A DNA stretch of 64,000 nt from Gnetum montanum (lineage: Eukaryota > Streptophyta > Gnetopsida > Gnetales > Gnetaceae). The notes beneath the pieces are model-generated. The model worked only from the letters and a program-made list of their open reading frames with translations, searched no databases and was not told the origin of the DNA. Positions 46,610-57,258 of the stretch are shown in pieces (within the stretch, counting starts at the first letter, position 1; every line of letters begins with the position of its first letter). The DNA lies in assembly GCA_015680685.1 (NCBI GenBank), contig MNCI01011532.1, forward strand, positions 20,567-84,566, read 5' to 3'. Both the position numbers and the translations under genes were made by a program.

Positions 46610-47610
46610 TCAGACGTAGTACCTCTTCAAGTACAAGTGGTTTGTAGGATTGGCAAACTTGTTTCCATCCATATCAACAAGTTTGAATGCTCCATTGTTG
46701 TATGCCTTGGTGATTAAATAAGGCTCTTCCCAGTTGGCTGANNNNNNNNNNNNNNNNNNNNNNNNNNNNNNNNNNNNNNNNNNNNNNNNNNNNNNNNNNN
46801 NNNNNNNNNNNNNNNNNNNNNNNNNNNNNNNNNNNNNNNNNNNNNNNNNNNNNNNNNNNNNNNNNNNNNNNNNNNNNNNNNNNNNNNNNNNNNNNNNNNN
46901 NNNNNNNNNNNNNNNNNNNNNNNNNNNNNNNNNNNNNNNNNNNNNNNNNNNNNNNNNNNNNNNNNNNNNNNNNNNNNNNNNNNNNNNNNNNNNNNNNNNN
47001 NNNNNNNNNNNNNNNNNNNNNNNNNNNNNNNNNNNNNNNNNNNNNNNNNNNNNNNNNNNNNNNNNNNNNNNNNNNNNNNNNNNNNNNNNNNNNNNNNNNN
47101 NNNNNNNNNNNNNNNNNNNNNNNNNNNNNNNNNNNNNNNNNNNNNNNNNNNNNNNNNNNNNNNNNNNNNNNNNNNNNNNNNNNNNNNNNNNNNNNNNNNN
47201 NNNNNNNNNNNNNNNNNNNNNNNNNNNNNNNNNNNNNNNNNNNNNNNNNNNNNNNNNNNNNNNNNNNNNNNNNNNNNNNNNNNNNNNNNNNNNNNNNNNN
47301 NNNNNNNNNNNNNNNNNNNNNNNNNNNNNNNNNNNNNNNNNNNNNNNNNNNNNNNNNNNNNNNNNNNNNNNNNNNNNNNNNNNNNNNNNNNNNNNNNNNN
47401 NNNNNNNNNNNNNNNNNNNNNNNNNNNNNNNNNNNNNNNNNNNNNNNNNNNNNNNNNNNNNNNNNNNNNNNNNNNNNNNNNNNNNNNNNTCCTTCATGGA
47501 TTTGTTCTACAATTGTTTGACCATCAGTGCTACTAACACATGTTAGCAAAATACCTTCATATGATTTATGACACAAGGTGTCACCTATTAATGTGTATTG
47601 GCGAGAGCAT
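46610..47610 (-). pseudogene. Integrase of the 15-kb element, middle lost in assembly gap
   Basis: The minus-strand N-terminal part before the gap ends LLTCVSSTDGQTIVEQIHEG, the start of the zinc-binding region that normally continues C-G-x-H. After the gap the C-terminus reads WEEPYLITKAYNNGAFKLVDMDG and ends YLKRYYV at 46,610, the usual end of Tat integrases (GPY/F-like region). The DDE core should lie in the 748 N (46,742-47,489), a bit short for a full core, so the gap length is probably only an estimate. Confidence 0.8.
46742..47489. other. Assembly gap (748 N)
   Basis: Unresolved bases inside the integrase coding region. Any open frame across it is an artefact of the N run. Confidence 1.
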
Positions 47611-49980
47611 TTTTGTATGGTGTCCTTTTGAGCATGTGTCAAGTGTTGTGGAGGTTCGCCTTTTAGAAGATACTCTTTTACATCATCATACCATTCTATT
47701 ACGTGTGTTGTACTAACATATGCTATAGGTACTTCATTTAGAGTGTTAATTATAGGTTTGGCATAACTGGTTATAGAACTAGGCAATGCATGAAACATTT
47801 CGGGCATCATGTTTAAGGCTAGTGTTGCAAGTGCATCAGCAATGGTATTCTTACTTCTAGGGATGTGTTGTATATCCACTTCTAGTAGTTGTATCACTAG
47901 ATGTTTAGTCAAATCACAATATGGTTGCAAATGGAGAGCTTTGCATGTGTAGGCTTTAGTGACTTGATTAATAACTAATTGTGAATCACCTCGAACTACA
48001 AGGCATGAGATTCCTGAAGTTAGTGCTGCTTGAAGTCCTCTAAGAAGACCCTCATATTCTGCTATGTTATTGGTGCAAGGAAAGTTTAAGCGATAAGTAG
48101 GAGGTTGGATTTCCCTAGAGGGGTATATTAAAATAGTTGCAACACTTCCTCCATGAGAGGTTAAGGCCCCATCAAAGTAGAGAATTACCTCATAATTATC
48201 AGGTACGGTGTCTATACTATTAACATTTTCATCTGGGAATTCAGGATTTATTGTTGTTTGATCGTGCGTTGGTGAGATAGTTAGTTGTGTGGCTATTGCT
48301 TGACCTTTTGTGGAAGATTTAGCAACATAGTGTAAATCAAATTCTGCAATCATTGCTTTCCACCTAGCTAACCTACTTGACTCATAGATGTTATTAGTGA
48401 TGACATGGAGAACATTATCTTTGCAAATGATGTAAACTTGATTATAGAAGAGATAATGTCGCCATTTCTTCAAAGAGAAGACAAGGGCAAGGCATGATTT
48501 TTCTACATCATTTTATCATTGTTCATGGGCTATTAAAGCATAGCTTAGATAGTATACAGGGATCTTGACCCCATCTTGACGTTTTTGACAAAGCATGGAT
48601 GCGATGGATGAACTAGAAGTTGCAAGATAGATGTAGAAAGGTTTATCACTTTGTGGAGGATAAATAGTTGGTAGTTGGGCCAACTCATTTTTTATGTTCT
48701 CAAATGCTTCTTGGCATTGTTGAGTCCATTAGAAATGTACATTCTTTCATAATAGATGTTGCATGGGACTCAACTTATCTGTCAACCTTTTGATAAAGCA
48801 TCTAATGAATTGTAGCCTACCTTGGAGGCCACGTAGTTCGGTAAGGTTTCTTGGTGGTTGCATATTGGTTATCGCTTTAACCTTATCAGGGTCCACCTGT
48901 ATCCCTGTTTCGGAAACTAGGAAACCAAGCATTTTGCCTATTTTAACACCAAAGACACACTTTTTTGGGTTGAGCCTAAGGTCATATTTGAGATAACATT
49001 TAAGCACTAAATCTAGATCTTTGCATGTTGTTTAGTTATTTTAGACTTGACCGCTATATCATCAACATAATCATTGAGCAAACTAAGCATGTAGTCACTA
49101 AATATATATGTCATTGCTTGTTGATATGTAGCATCCACATTCTTAATGCTAAATGGCATCATCGTATAACAAAATGTCCCCCAAGATGTCATAAAAGTTG
49201 TTCTAAGTTGATGCTCTAGATTAATTCTTATTTGATTGTAGCTTGAAAATTCATCCATAAAGGATAATAATGCATGCCCAGCAGTCGTGTCAATAAGTTG
49301 ATCAATATTGGACAGGGGAAAGTCATCTTTTATAGTGGCTATGTTGAGGTCACGGAAATCAATACATATGCGTATACTACCATTCTTCTTGGGGACTACA
49401 ACAATGTTTGACACCCAATCAGAATAGTCAATGGCTCGGATGAAATCGGCTTGGTAAAGCTTTGTGATCTCAGCTCGGACTGCTAATGCGACTTCGGGTC
49501 TAACCTTTCATGCTTTTNTAGCTCGGACTGCTAATGCGACTTCGGGTCTAACCTTTCATGCTTTTTGTTTTACTGGTTTGATTATTTCATCAAGGATAAT
49601 GTTATGTTGGATGATCCAGGGGTCTATTCCTGGCATGTCTGTATATGACCATGCGAATGTTTTTACGTTGTCTTTTAAGACCTGAGTGATATCACCTACG
49701 AGTGGTGGATCTAGTAAGGCACTTAATTTCAAGGTCTTGGCTTCGTCGTTAACTGTGGTAATGGGGATCTCAACCAGAGGATCTTCAGTGATATTGTTAG
49801 CTTCTAGGTCTAGAGTTTTGGCTACATTTTTAAGCTAGTCTGACATTTCTTGAGTGGAGGCTATCAAATCAGTATAGGTGGATGGACTTAGATCCAAAGA
49901 TTCTGGGCGAACTGCTCTTTCTATATCTTCGTATGGTCCGTTGAGAGACAATTTTGAGAGGATGTTATGGTTGGCCATGA
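47610..49980 (-). pseudogene. Reverse transcriptase and dual RNase H of the 15-kb element
   Basis: An ATG at about 49,978 (MANHNIL) begins a frame with an N-terminal region (TFAWSYTDMPGI). RT follows: SNIVVVPKKNGSIRICIDFRDLN, then FMDEFSSYNQI and the catalytic YVDD near 49,055. A frameshift near 49,010 leads to LNPKKCVFGV, LGFLVSETGI and LRGLQGRLQFIRCF (49,007-48,747). The first RNase H (about 48,680-48,270) has the degenerate YLATSSSSIASML box typical of Tat. A second, archaeal-type RNase H (about 48,190-47,820) shows its acidic residues in YFDGA, NNIAEYEG, RGDSQLVINQ and KNTIADALA. The dual RNase H is the strongest Tat-lineage mark. Stops occur near 48,731 and 48,516. Confidence 0.9.
49472..49565. 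other. 46-bp duplication flanking a single N (unmerged contig ends)
   Basis: 49,472-49,517 and 49,520-49,565 are identical (AGCTCGGACTGC ... CATGCTTTT), separated by N and T. The duplicate adds 16 codons to the RT N-terminal region without changing frame. It is best read as an assembly artefact. Confidence 0.85.
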
Positions 49981-50705
49981 TACTCGCTCCTACTAATTAA
50001 AATAGGAGTGAAATAAGAGACACTTCCTTAGTAAGAGAGTTACAAAGTGTAAACGAATATAGGAAAACTAGTTTGGTGGAATGTATAAAGACTGATGTAA
50101 TGGCCTAAATTTTAATCATAGTATAAAATGGTTGCATTGTTGTCTTTATGTTTCATGTATATATTTTTGTCATTTTTCATGTTTTTTATTGTTTTTCTTT
50201 ATTTTCTAGAGTATATGTGTGCAACTAAATGTAAGTTTGAAAAAGAAGGCAACAACCGTGCATGAATCTAAATTGTAACTTGTAACTTGTAAGCGGAAAT
50301 TCAATGTAAGATGATGAGAGTTTGTAAATATGTAATTTGTTGGCTCTAGTTTAAAGCCATTTTGGGCTTGGTACATCAGTTTAAAGTCTTGATGGACTGT
50401 TGCATCTGTTGTCAAAGAAAGGATTACTAGTTTTATGCCATGGTGGGCCAAAGGTAATAACATTTTCAAGAAGTTTTAAATGGAACCGGCCATTTCTGAC
50501 TGTGGCTAGTTTAATGTCATGCGGATGTGGCATAGTTTAATGTCATTTCGGATAGTTCTTAGTTTAACTTCATTTCAGATAGTTCGTAGTTTAACGTCCT
50601 TTCGGATAGTTCGTAGTTTAACGTCATTTCGGACAGTTCGTAGTTTAACGTCATTTCGGACAGTTCGTAGTTTAACGTCATTTCAGATAGTTCATCTCAT
50701 TCGTT
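49981..50705 (-). other. Noncoding spacer between protease and RT
   Basis: About 725 bp without credible coding potential separates the protease-bearing ORF (ending 50,706) from the RT ORF. Ogre elements are known to carry an intron at this position. A possible 3' splice site (TTTTAATTAG) lies on the minus strand about 16 bp before the RT ATG. A convincing 5' site was not identified. It holds the 27-bp array at 50,507-50,694. Confidence 0.5.
50507..50694. repeat. Seven 27-bp tandem repeats in the protease-RT spacer
   Basis: Units begin TAGTTTAACGTCATTTCGGA and start at 50,507 (26 bp), 50,533, 50,560, 50,587, 50,614, 50,641 and 50,668. Because 27 is a multiple of three, a spurious repeat peptide frame appears on the plus strand. 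The plus-strand sibling element keeps about four units at 60,224-60,333. Confidence 0.92.
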
Positions 50706-52718
50706 CTAGTTGTCGAGTTGCCTCTTGATCTTTTGTAACTTAACATGTGGTGCTGGGTGTATGGGTATGATCTTATATTCACCTTCCCCTTTATCAGTGA
50801 TGTCAAAGGGTAGTTCTAACCAAGAGATATCAGCAGGAATGGCTCCTATGTCTGTGTCTTCTTGTGTTTCTTCAGTGCTAGTTGGGTTGTGAATCAATGT
50901 TGGGTTCACATTTTGATGTATGTCCATGGTTTCTTGTTTAGGCTTAATGAAATCAATTTCTGACCCTTGATCTACCTCAAAGTATGAGGAAGTGATTAAT
51001 GATGTATCCCCATGTATGATGATCTCACCACCCTCGTAAGGTAGATGTATCTCCTAATGGATTGGTGAAGATACAGCTTTAAGTTGAGCTAGCCAAGGAT
51101 GTCCTAGGATCAGATTAAACCCTGGCATTTCATCAACCACTATGAATTCAGCTGATGTAGGGAATTGGTCTCCGGCTATGAAATCTAAGGTAACCATGCC
51201 TTTTACTCCCACACGGGAATCATTGAAGGATCTCAAGAAAGAGGTTGTTGTCGATTGTACTTGTTCAGTGAGTCCCAATTTTTTGATGATGAAAAAAGGT
51301 ATTACATTTGTTGCTACACCATCATCAACATGCACCCTACGTATTTTGAAATGATCAACTTGTATTGTTATGAACATAGGGGTCATGGTGATTTCCCTTG
51401 TTTTCTCATCTAGCTTAATGTCCTTAATGCAGAACTTTAAGGATGTGGTCTTCGATTCTTGAAGTTGTGGGGATAATATTGCATAAATGGATGGTTCATC
51501 TGTAGGAAGATCCTTACTAATAGGAATTGAAGTTAGCATTCGTACAAGAGCCTCTCTATGTACTATTGAAGTCATTACTAGGTCATACAAACTTAAAGAA
51601 GTATTCTTTTGTTTTAAGGCTTGTGTGACCTAGGTCAACACATTTGCTAGGTCTTTTCCATTTGGGACATTCTTATCCGTAGAGATTTGGTCCATTTGAC
51701 CTAGCATTCATATTTCTTGTAGAGGGGTTTTTACATTATTAGTTGGGAATGCTGGGTTTGGGATATGACTTGTGACTTCATCTTGGTTTTGGTGACTTGT
51801 ACTAGGCTCATTAATAGATGAACTCATGGGAATGATGCTTAGTGGTGTAGGATTTGGTAGTCCATGGTTTTCTCTCTCCATACGCTCTCTTTTTTCTTTT
51901 TCCAAGTGCTCTCTTATTAGCCTATTGGCAAGACGTTCTCGCAAAGGTCGTCGGGAAGTGGAGGTGGGTTGTGTGCCAAGGTGTTTTGTCACCCGGACCA
52001 CAAAGGGAATGGGTCGATTTTTAGACAGTATGTTTATTGTGGTGGCAACCTAAGGAGGTATGCAGATGATGAATGGTTTTGATGGTGTGGGGGACGTGCA
52101 TGTGGTAAAAGGGGTTTGAGGAGATGTTGGGGTAGGTGTGTTTTCTAAAGGCCTCCAAATCACAAAAGGTCTTCATGGAATCTCTTGTCTATTTTCCATA
52201 TGGATAGTATTAATTACATATGGGGCATCATTGGTTTTGGTATTGAGAGGATCCTTGTAGACCCCCATGGATTGGTTTTGGGGCCTTACTGGGTTTGTCT
52301 CATCGAATACCACTTCACCCTCATCTATCATGCATTGTATGTCTTGTTTCAACGCAAAGCAGTAATCAGTCCCATGACCACACCATTGATGATATTCAGA
52401 AAACCTATCCAACCTAAATCCTTTTGGGATGGGAGGTTCATTGGATGTTGCTAAGGCTGGATTTTTGGCCAATTCGCAAAAGCGATCATGTCTTTGTGAG
52501 GCCGCAGGAGACATTTGTCTGTGTTGAATTAGCCCAGCCTTTAGAAGTTGATCAAGCAGTTGTGAAGGCTTCATGGGCAATGGTGTGTATTGAGTAGGGT
52601 CTTTCCTTTTGAAGGTACATGCATGACCTGTGTTGTTGTTTCTATTTGAGGAATTTTCAGGTGTATGAGTGGGTGTTTTTCTTTTCATAGTTGTTTGGGA
52701 TAGTGGGTTGTTTTCCAT
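50706..52718 (-). pseudogene. Gag C-terminal region and aspartic protease of the 15-kb element
   Basis: One minus-strand frame runs about 670 codons with a few in-frame stops (near 52,173, 52,050, 51,708, 51,630 and 51,054). The zinc-finger-like segment is CGHGTDYCF near 52,370. A Lys/Glu/Arg-rich linker (51,930-51,850) precedes the protease (51,590-51,054), whose active-site strand reads RVHVDDGVATNVIP and whose C-terminal part reads GFNLILGHPWLAQL. The triad D-D-G replaces the usual D-S/T-G, and the plus-strand sibling also has VDDG. The ORF ends with KRQLDN and a stop at 50,706, before the repeat-bearing spacer. Confidence 0.8.
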
Positions 52719-54430
52719 GAGCCACTGCTGCTACAGTTGTTTTGGATTTATCTTTCCTTATGTGTTGGCTTCTAAAGGCTGAGTAGGCTGGGTCATTACT
52801 TGTTTGTGCTACTTCTTCTATGTCTTTGATCTGTACGAATGCTTGGCTCAATGTGTGGGCTTTCAAGTAGTAAAGTTTTGACTTAATAAAGTCATTCACC
52901 ACTAATTCGAGGATAGTGAGTAAATATGTTTCAGGGATAGGTTCGTGAACTTCGTTTAAGGTTGCACTCCACCTTTGGATAAATTTTTGTGTTGGCTCCA
53001 AAGGAGCTTGTTTAACTTGAATCAAGTTGTCTAATGTGGCTTCAGGTTTCAAATTGTACTTGAAACAGGTGACAAACTGATGCAACAAACTCTCTAAAGA
53101 AGATATGGAGCTTCGAGGTAAAGATCGGTACCAATCTAAGGCTTTTCCAATTAAGGACATTGCAAACACTCAAAAAATTACATGAGGCCATGGTTGAAGT
53201 AAAAGGCTTTTGGTTCTAAATGTTACTAGGTGGGCATTTGGGTTCCCTTCTCCATTGTACTTGGTCAGTTGAGGTAATGATACTTCTTTTGGAAAGGTCA
53301 AGGGTGGAACTGAGGGGTCAATTGGGTCATCTTGATAGAAATCTAGTACCTTGACTTCCTCACTGTTGAAAGTTTTAAGGCGTTTTAGTTCTTCTGCCAA
53401 TGAGGGCATCATTTTTTGTGTGTCTGCCCATTCTTGGGCGGTAGGAAAACCAATGGATTGAGTTGATTGTGGATGATAATGGTTTAATTGTGGCATTATT
53501 TGTGGAAAAGCATGTTGTTGGGCAAAAATTTGTTGTGGTGGGATGGTATTCGAGACTGAGACTACTGGTGGAACCCACTGCCCAGCCATAGGTTGTGAGG
53601 TAACACCTTGTACATGTTGGGTAGGAGTAATCAATGGTGCCCTATGAATTTGCATCTGGGGTATGTAATGGGTGGATGTGGAAGTTTCCCATGATTGATG
53701 GCATTCCAATTACTTGAGGTTGGAGGATTGACCCTACGTTGGTTTGGGTGAATTGTTCGGACTATACTGGTGGAGGAATTATGGAAGTGGACGCATCGGA
53801 GTGAATGTTGTTGAGCATGTAGAAGATAGGAATGGAATGGGGAACAGGTCCTTGAGTATTTGTGGATGAAGAAGGAAACACAGTTTCTTCCAGGTAAGGA
53901 TGGAATAATGGGTTTGTGTGGGCATGGGGGATAATGGTATGGTATGATTCTCCATGTTCAGATTGGGTTGCAAAGTCATCTTCTTCATCTTGAGGTTCTA
54001 TGGGAGGTAGTTGTAAGGCTTGACTTTTGGCCATAAGAAGCTCGGATATGAGTCTATGATGGTTTTCAAATAGTGGGATTATGTCAAATGCAGAAGGGAT
54101 AAACTCACGTCCTCCTTTGTAGATGAATTCATATTCTCGCTTAGCTTCCCTCTCTATACGATCAATGGGTAGGTTGGCTTGGATTTTGACACAGATAAAA
54201 TTATATTGTTCGGGTGTAAGAGTTGTGTGAATAGGGTCTTTGCCTTGTAGCCTAAGGGATTGGCATGTAAGGCCTTGGGGATTTATGTGTTCAGTAACAG
54301 TTATGGATTCCGTAGTAGTCACAGGGTTTAAAGCAATTGGTAGTGTTATTGGATTGACTTGGGAAGATTCCATGATAAATGTGAATGGACTAGGATAGAC
54401 GAATGGAGTTGGATCGTAAGCAGTTGTAGT
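52657..54430 (-). pseudogene. Gag of the 15-kb Tat/Ogre-like element
   Basis: The start is probably the ATG near 54,372 (MESSQVNP), matching the sibling copies. Frame 1 runs to 53,762 and contains REFIPSAFDIIP. After a frameshift, 53,709-53,170 carries PTAQEWADTQKMM and VSLPQLTKYNGEGNPNAHL. After one stop, 53,169-52,657 carries the retrotransposon gag capsid core (SLIGKALDWYRSLP, FVTCFKYN, KFIQRWSATLNE). A second frameshift near 52,700 joins the zinc-finger region. In the family Gag packages the element RNA. The frame from 54,607 to 54,373 covers LTR end and leader and is not counted as coding. Confidence 0.85.
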
Positions 54431-54537
54431 GTGGAGTGACATAAGATTAGTGTGATCAACAGGGATGAAGAGACTCAAATGGGCGAGATGAATGAGTTTT
54501 GATAGGTAGTGAGGTTTTAGCCAATAATAAGAAAGTG

Positions 54538-54555
54538 GCCCTCTTTCTAGTGCCA
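54538..54555 (-). other. Primer-binding site of the 15-kb element
   Basis: On the minus strand TGGCACTAGAAAGAGGGC starts 5 nt inside the 5' LTR end. It is homologous to TGGTGCTAGAAGGAGGGC of the plus-strand copy. The primer tRNA is not assigned. Confidence 0.55.
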
Positions 54556-54560
54556 AAAAA

Positions 54561-57258
54561 TGTACTGTCCTAAATCGTCGGTGTAAGGCTGGAAGGGAAA
54601 AAAACACTAAGAGATCATCAGGTAGCCATAGCTGACCTTGCCTTTGCCCGAGGGCAAGCTGAAAAAGTAAATGAAGGCAGAGTACCTTGGATGGTCTACA
54701 CGCAAATCAACCAAGGACTTCCTCGAGCGTAAGCTATGGCTAGCGCTGGGGTTATCGTAAACGGTATGTAAACGGAATGCGAACGACGATACGAAATGTA
54801 AACAAAGCGTACTGAATTATAAATAAAGCATAAATAAAGCTATATTTGTAAAGCATAAAAAGAACTAAACAATGTAAATGGGAGGCAATAATGAAACTGT
54901 ATTATATTGTTCAAATAGGAATATGCATCGGTCAAATCATAGTTGCACAAGTGTGGATGGCAAGTCAAACGCCTAGCCCTGGAATGATATGACATGATGA
55001 TGCAACGATGAAATAGGATGAACATGAGAAGAACTTGGAAGCCAACAATTGGATGTGCCAAGCACCCAAGGATCGCAAGTTCTGTTTTTCTTCAGAATTG
55101 CCAATCTCTCCAATCTTTGCCTCTTCCAATCCTCTTCTTATTCTTGTTCTCCTCTCTTACTACTTTTTCTTTGCTTCTTTTGCCTCCTCCCAGTTTGTGT
55201 GAATTGATAGGGTATTTATAGGACTGGGCTAGGGTTTTGGCTAGGGTTTTCTTTGACCAGGTTCAATGTATCTGTGTTGGATAGTTGTGCACGAGTTGGA
55301 TGTGTGTTGGCAATTGCATACTTTGACCAGGTTCAATGTATTTTACAACTTGTGGGTCATTCGAGCCCATAAAAATACAAATAAATTAGAAAAATAAGCC
55401 CTCAAGTGATAAAAATTTAAGAAAGCTTAGGAGGATTGGATCCAGCCTCGGCCCACTTGGAAAATATTATATATATATTTTTTGTGAATATTCAGCCCAA
55501 TTTTGCATGGGCTTTCATGTTTCATAGCCATCGTACTAATTCTTGAACTTTGAATAAACAGTGAAAAAAAATTAGAAAAAATGAGAGAATCACCAAGGAT
55601 TAAATCAAGAATGCATCAGGGACGGATGTTGCTGGTGGTGCCTACAACGACAGTGATGGTGGCAGGCAGCGAGACGTGTGGCAGGGGCACAAAAATAGTG
55701 GTGCTAGGGTAGGTAGCATAGAAAATAATAATATGCATTCCCTGGACCTTTCTTTCTCCCAAGAATTCATTTCTGTAGACTGAATTAGAGGTTATTACAT
55801 GCAGATCCATCACAAGTCGGCATGGAATGACCCTGAAGTAGCAGTATGGTGGTCGGCAGACGGTGCGAAGTGGCAGTGTGGCAGGAGCAGAAATAGCAAC
55901 ACAACAGCATAGAAATAGCGACGTAGCAGGCACATGAATAGTGATGTGGCAGGAGAAGAAACAACAATGTGGTAGGCACAGGAACAATGATGTGGTAGAC
56001 AGTGCAGGAGTGGCAGCATGGCAAGCAGCGGAGAGGCAGCGGGAGCATAGAGGGGGCATGTCACCTAGGCTAGAGATGATCTACGAAATGGAGGAGGTGG
56101 AATCATCGGGGTCATTAGGAAGTCCTTGCTATCTACAATACAGATAATACCATGATCGAACTTGGACTTAGACTTCGACCAAAACAGAAATAAAAATAGC
56201 GAATCCACAATGGAGTCCCACTAATCTATGCAGCGGTTTAGCTCCACCACATGCAAATGTGTCGATGTGCACCCATGAGGGTCCTGAACTAGATAAGGCA
56301 GCATATGCATAGACCTGATGGCATTGACCCAGAAGTTTCCATAATCCATCCTTCAGCCGTCACTACAACTACCTTGAAAAAATCTAGAATTGCAGCTCCT
56401 GCGATGGTGAGTCGAAACTTTTCATAGCCTGTGGAGGAGCCCTACAAGCTTTGTCCAGAAGAAGCTGCTGTTGTACGCCATCATGCGAGGTAGTGGCTCC
56501 TCCCAACTCGTCTAGCTTGGTGATTCTTTTGTCACCTCATGCACATGCACGAATATAGACAATCTCTCTCTCTACTACTACACCTCTGAAAACCTCCGTC
56601 AACCACACGCAGGCTTATGAAATTTGGATCTAGGCATGTATAGATGGCTACGCTACTCACTGGCTTCTACGAACGGCAAATAATGTGGGGGTGGCACTTT
56701 CGGAGTTCCTTGCAAAATTCTGTAAATATTTTGCTCTGAAACAAATTTTTCAGTGAGAAACCTCTCTCACAGTGGAACTCGTTCCAGTTCCTTAGGCCTG
56801 GAGATTTAGTTGCCAAAATCCTACGAACTTGCTTCAAGTGAATGCTGATGTAGGAGGTTACTCTAAATTTTAATAGAATTTGTAGTGGGTGTTGATTTTG
56901 GGTTTTAATGTGACTTGGCCTGCACTCATGCCTAGCATGACTTCTGGCATATCTAGCATCCAACGTGATAACTCTGTGTGATATTGATGCATGCTTCATC
57001 TGCCTTGTGCCTTCCGGTGTTGTGAGCACTTCATTCTTCTAAGGAGAACATATCTTCTTGAATATTTTTTTTTGAAAACATAGCATAAAACAGAAGAATC
57101 CTTCACATCCTTAGGGCCTTTAAGATTCCTAATAAATTCCTCTTCTTGCACCAGTGTGTATTGATCCCCTGTGTATGATCTAGATAATTTTCCGAATGCT
57201 TGAAAGGGCTTGAATCATTTTCCATTCAAAGTGCTAAGCTGAAATTAGTGGTGTTTTA
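54561..57258 (-). repeat. 5' LTR of the 15-kb Tat/Ogre-like element
   Basis: It spans 2,698 bp. On the minus strand it starts TAAAACACC (TG of the terminus changed to TA) and ends AGTACA. The TATA box is at 55,222-55,210, and the degenerate GC-rich block at about 55,800-56,050. It is followed by GGGAT of the target duplication at 57,259. Confidence 0.92.

Larger units (their letters stand above)
42195..57258 (-). mobile_element. Tat/Ogre-like LTR retrotransposon, complete structure, 15,064 bp
   Basis: Read on the minus strand: 5' LTR 57,258-54,561, primer-binding site 54,555-54,538, gag, protease, a noncoding repeat-bearing spacer, RT, RNase H, a second archaeal-type RNase H, integrase (cut by a 748-bp gap), a 1.7-kb 3' spacer, polypurine tract 44,905-44,889, and 3' LTR 44,888-42,195. 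The target duplication is GGGAT (42,190-42,194 and 57,259-57,263). The dual RNase H and large size place it with the Tat/Ogre group. It is inserted in the gag of a sibling copy in the opposite orientation. The LTRs differ by roughly 10% or more by eye over their first 200 bp, mostly transitions, so it is old. Frameshifts and stops make it non-autonomous. Confidence 0.92.

Noticed and set aside
46610-48473. Frames of 270-599 codons across 46.7-47.5 kb
   Set aside because: Most of their length is the N run. Only the ends are real integrase and RNase H sequence.
50519-50728. Plus-strand repeat peptide with SLTSFRIVR-like units
   Set aside because: It is the 27-bp noncoding array read in a frame that happens to be open. 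The element is transcribed from the other strand.
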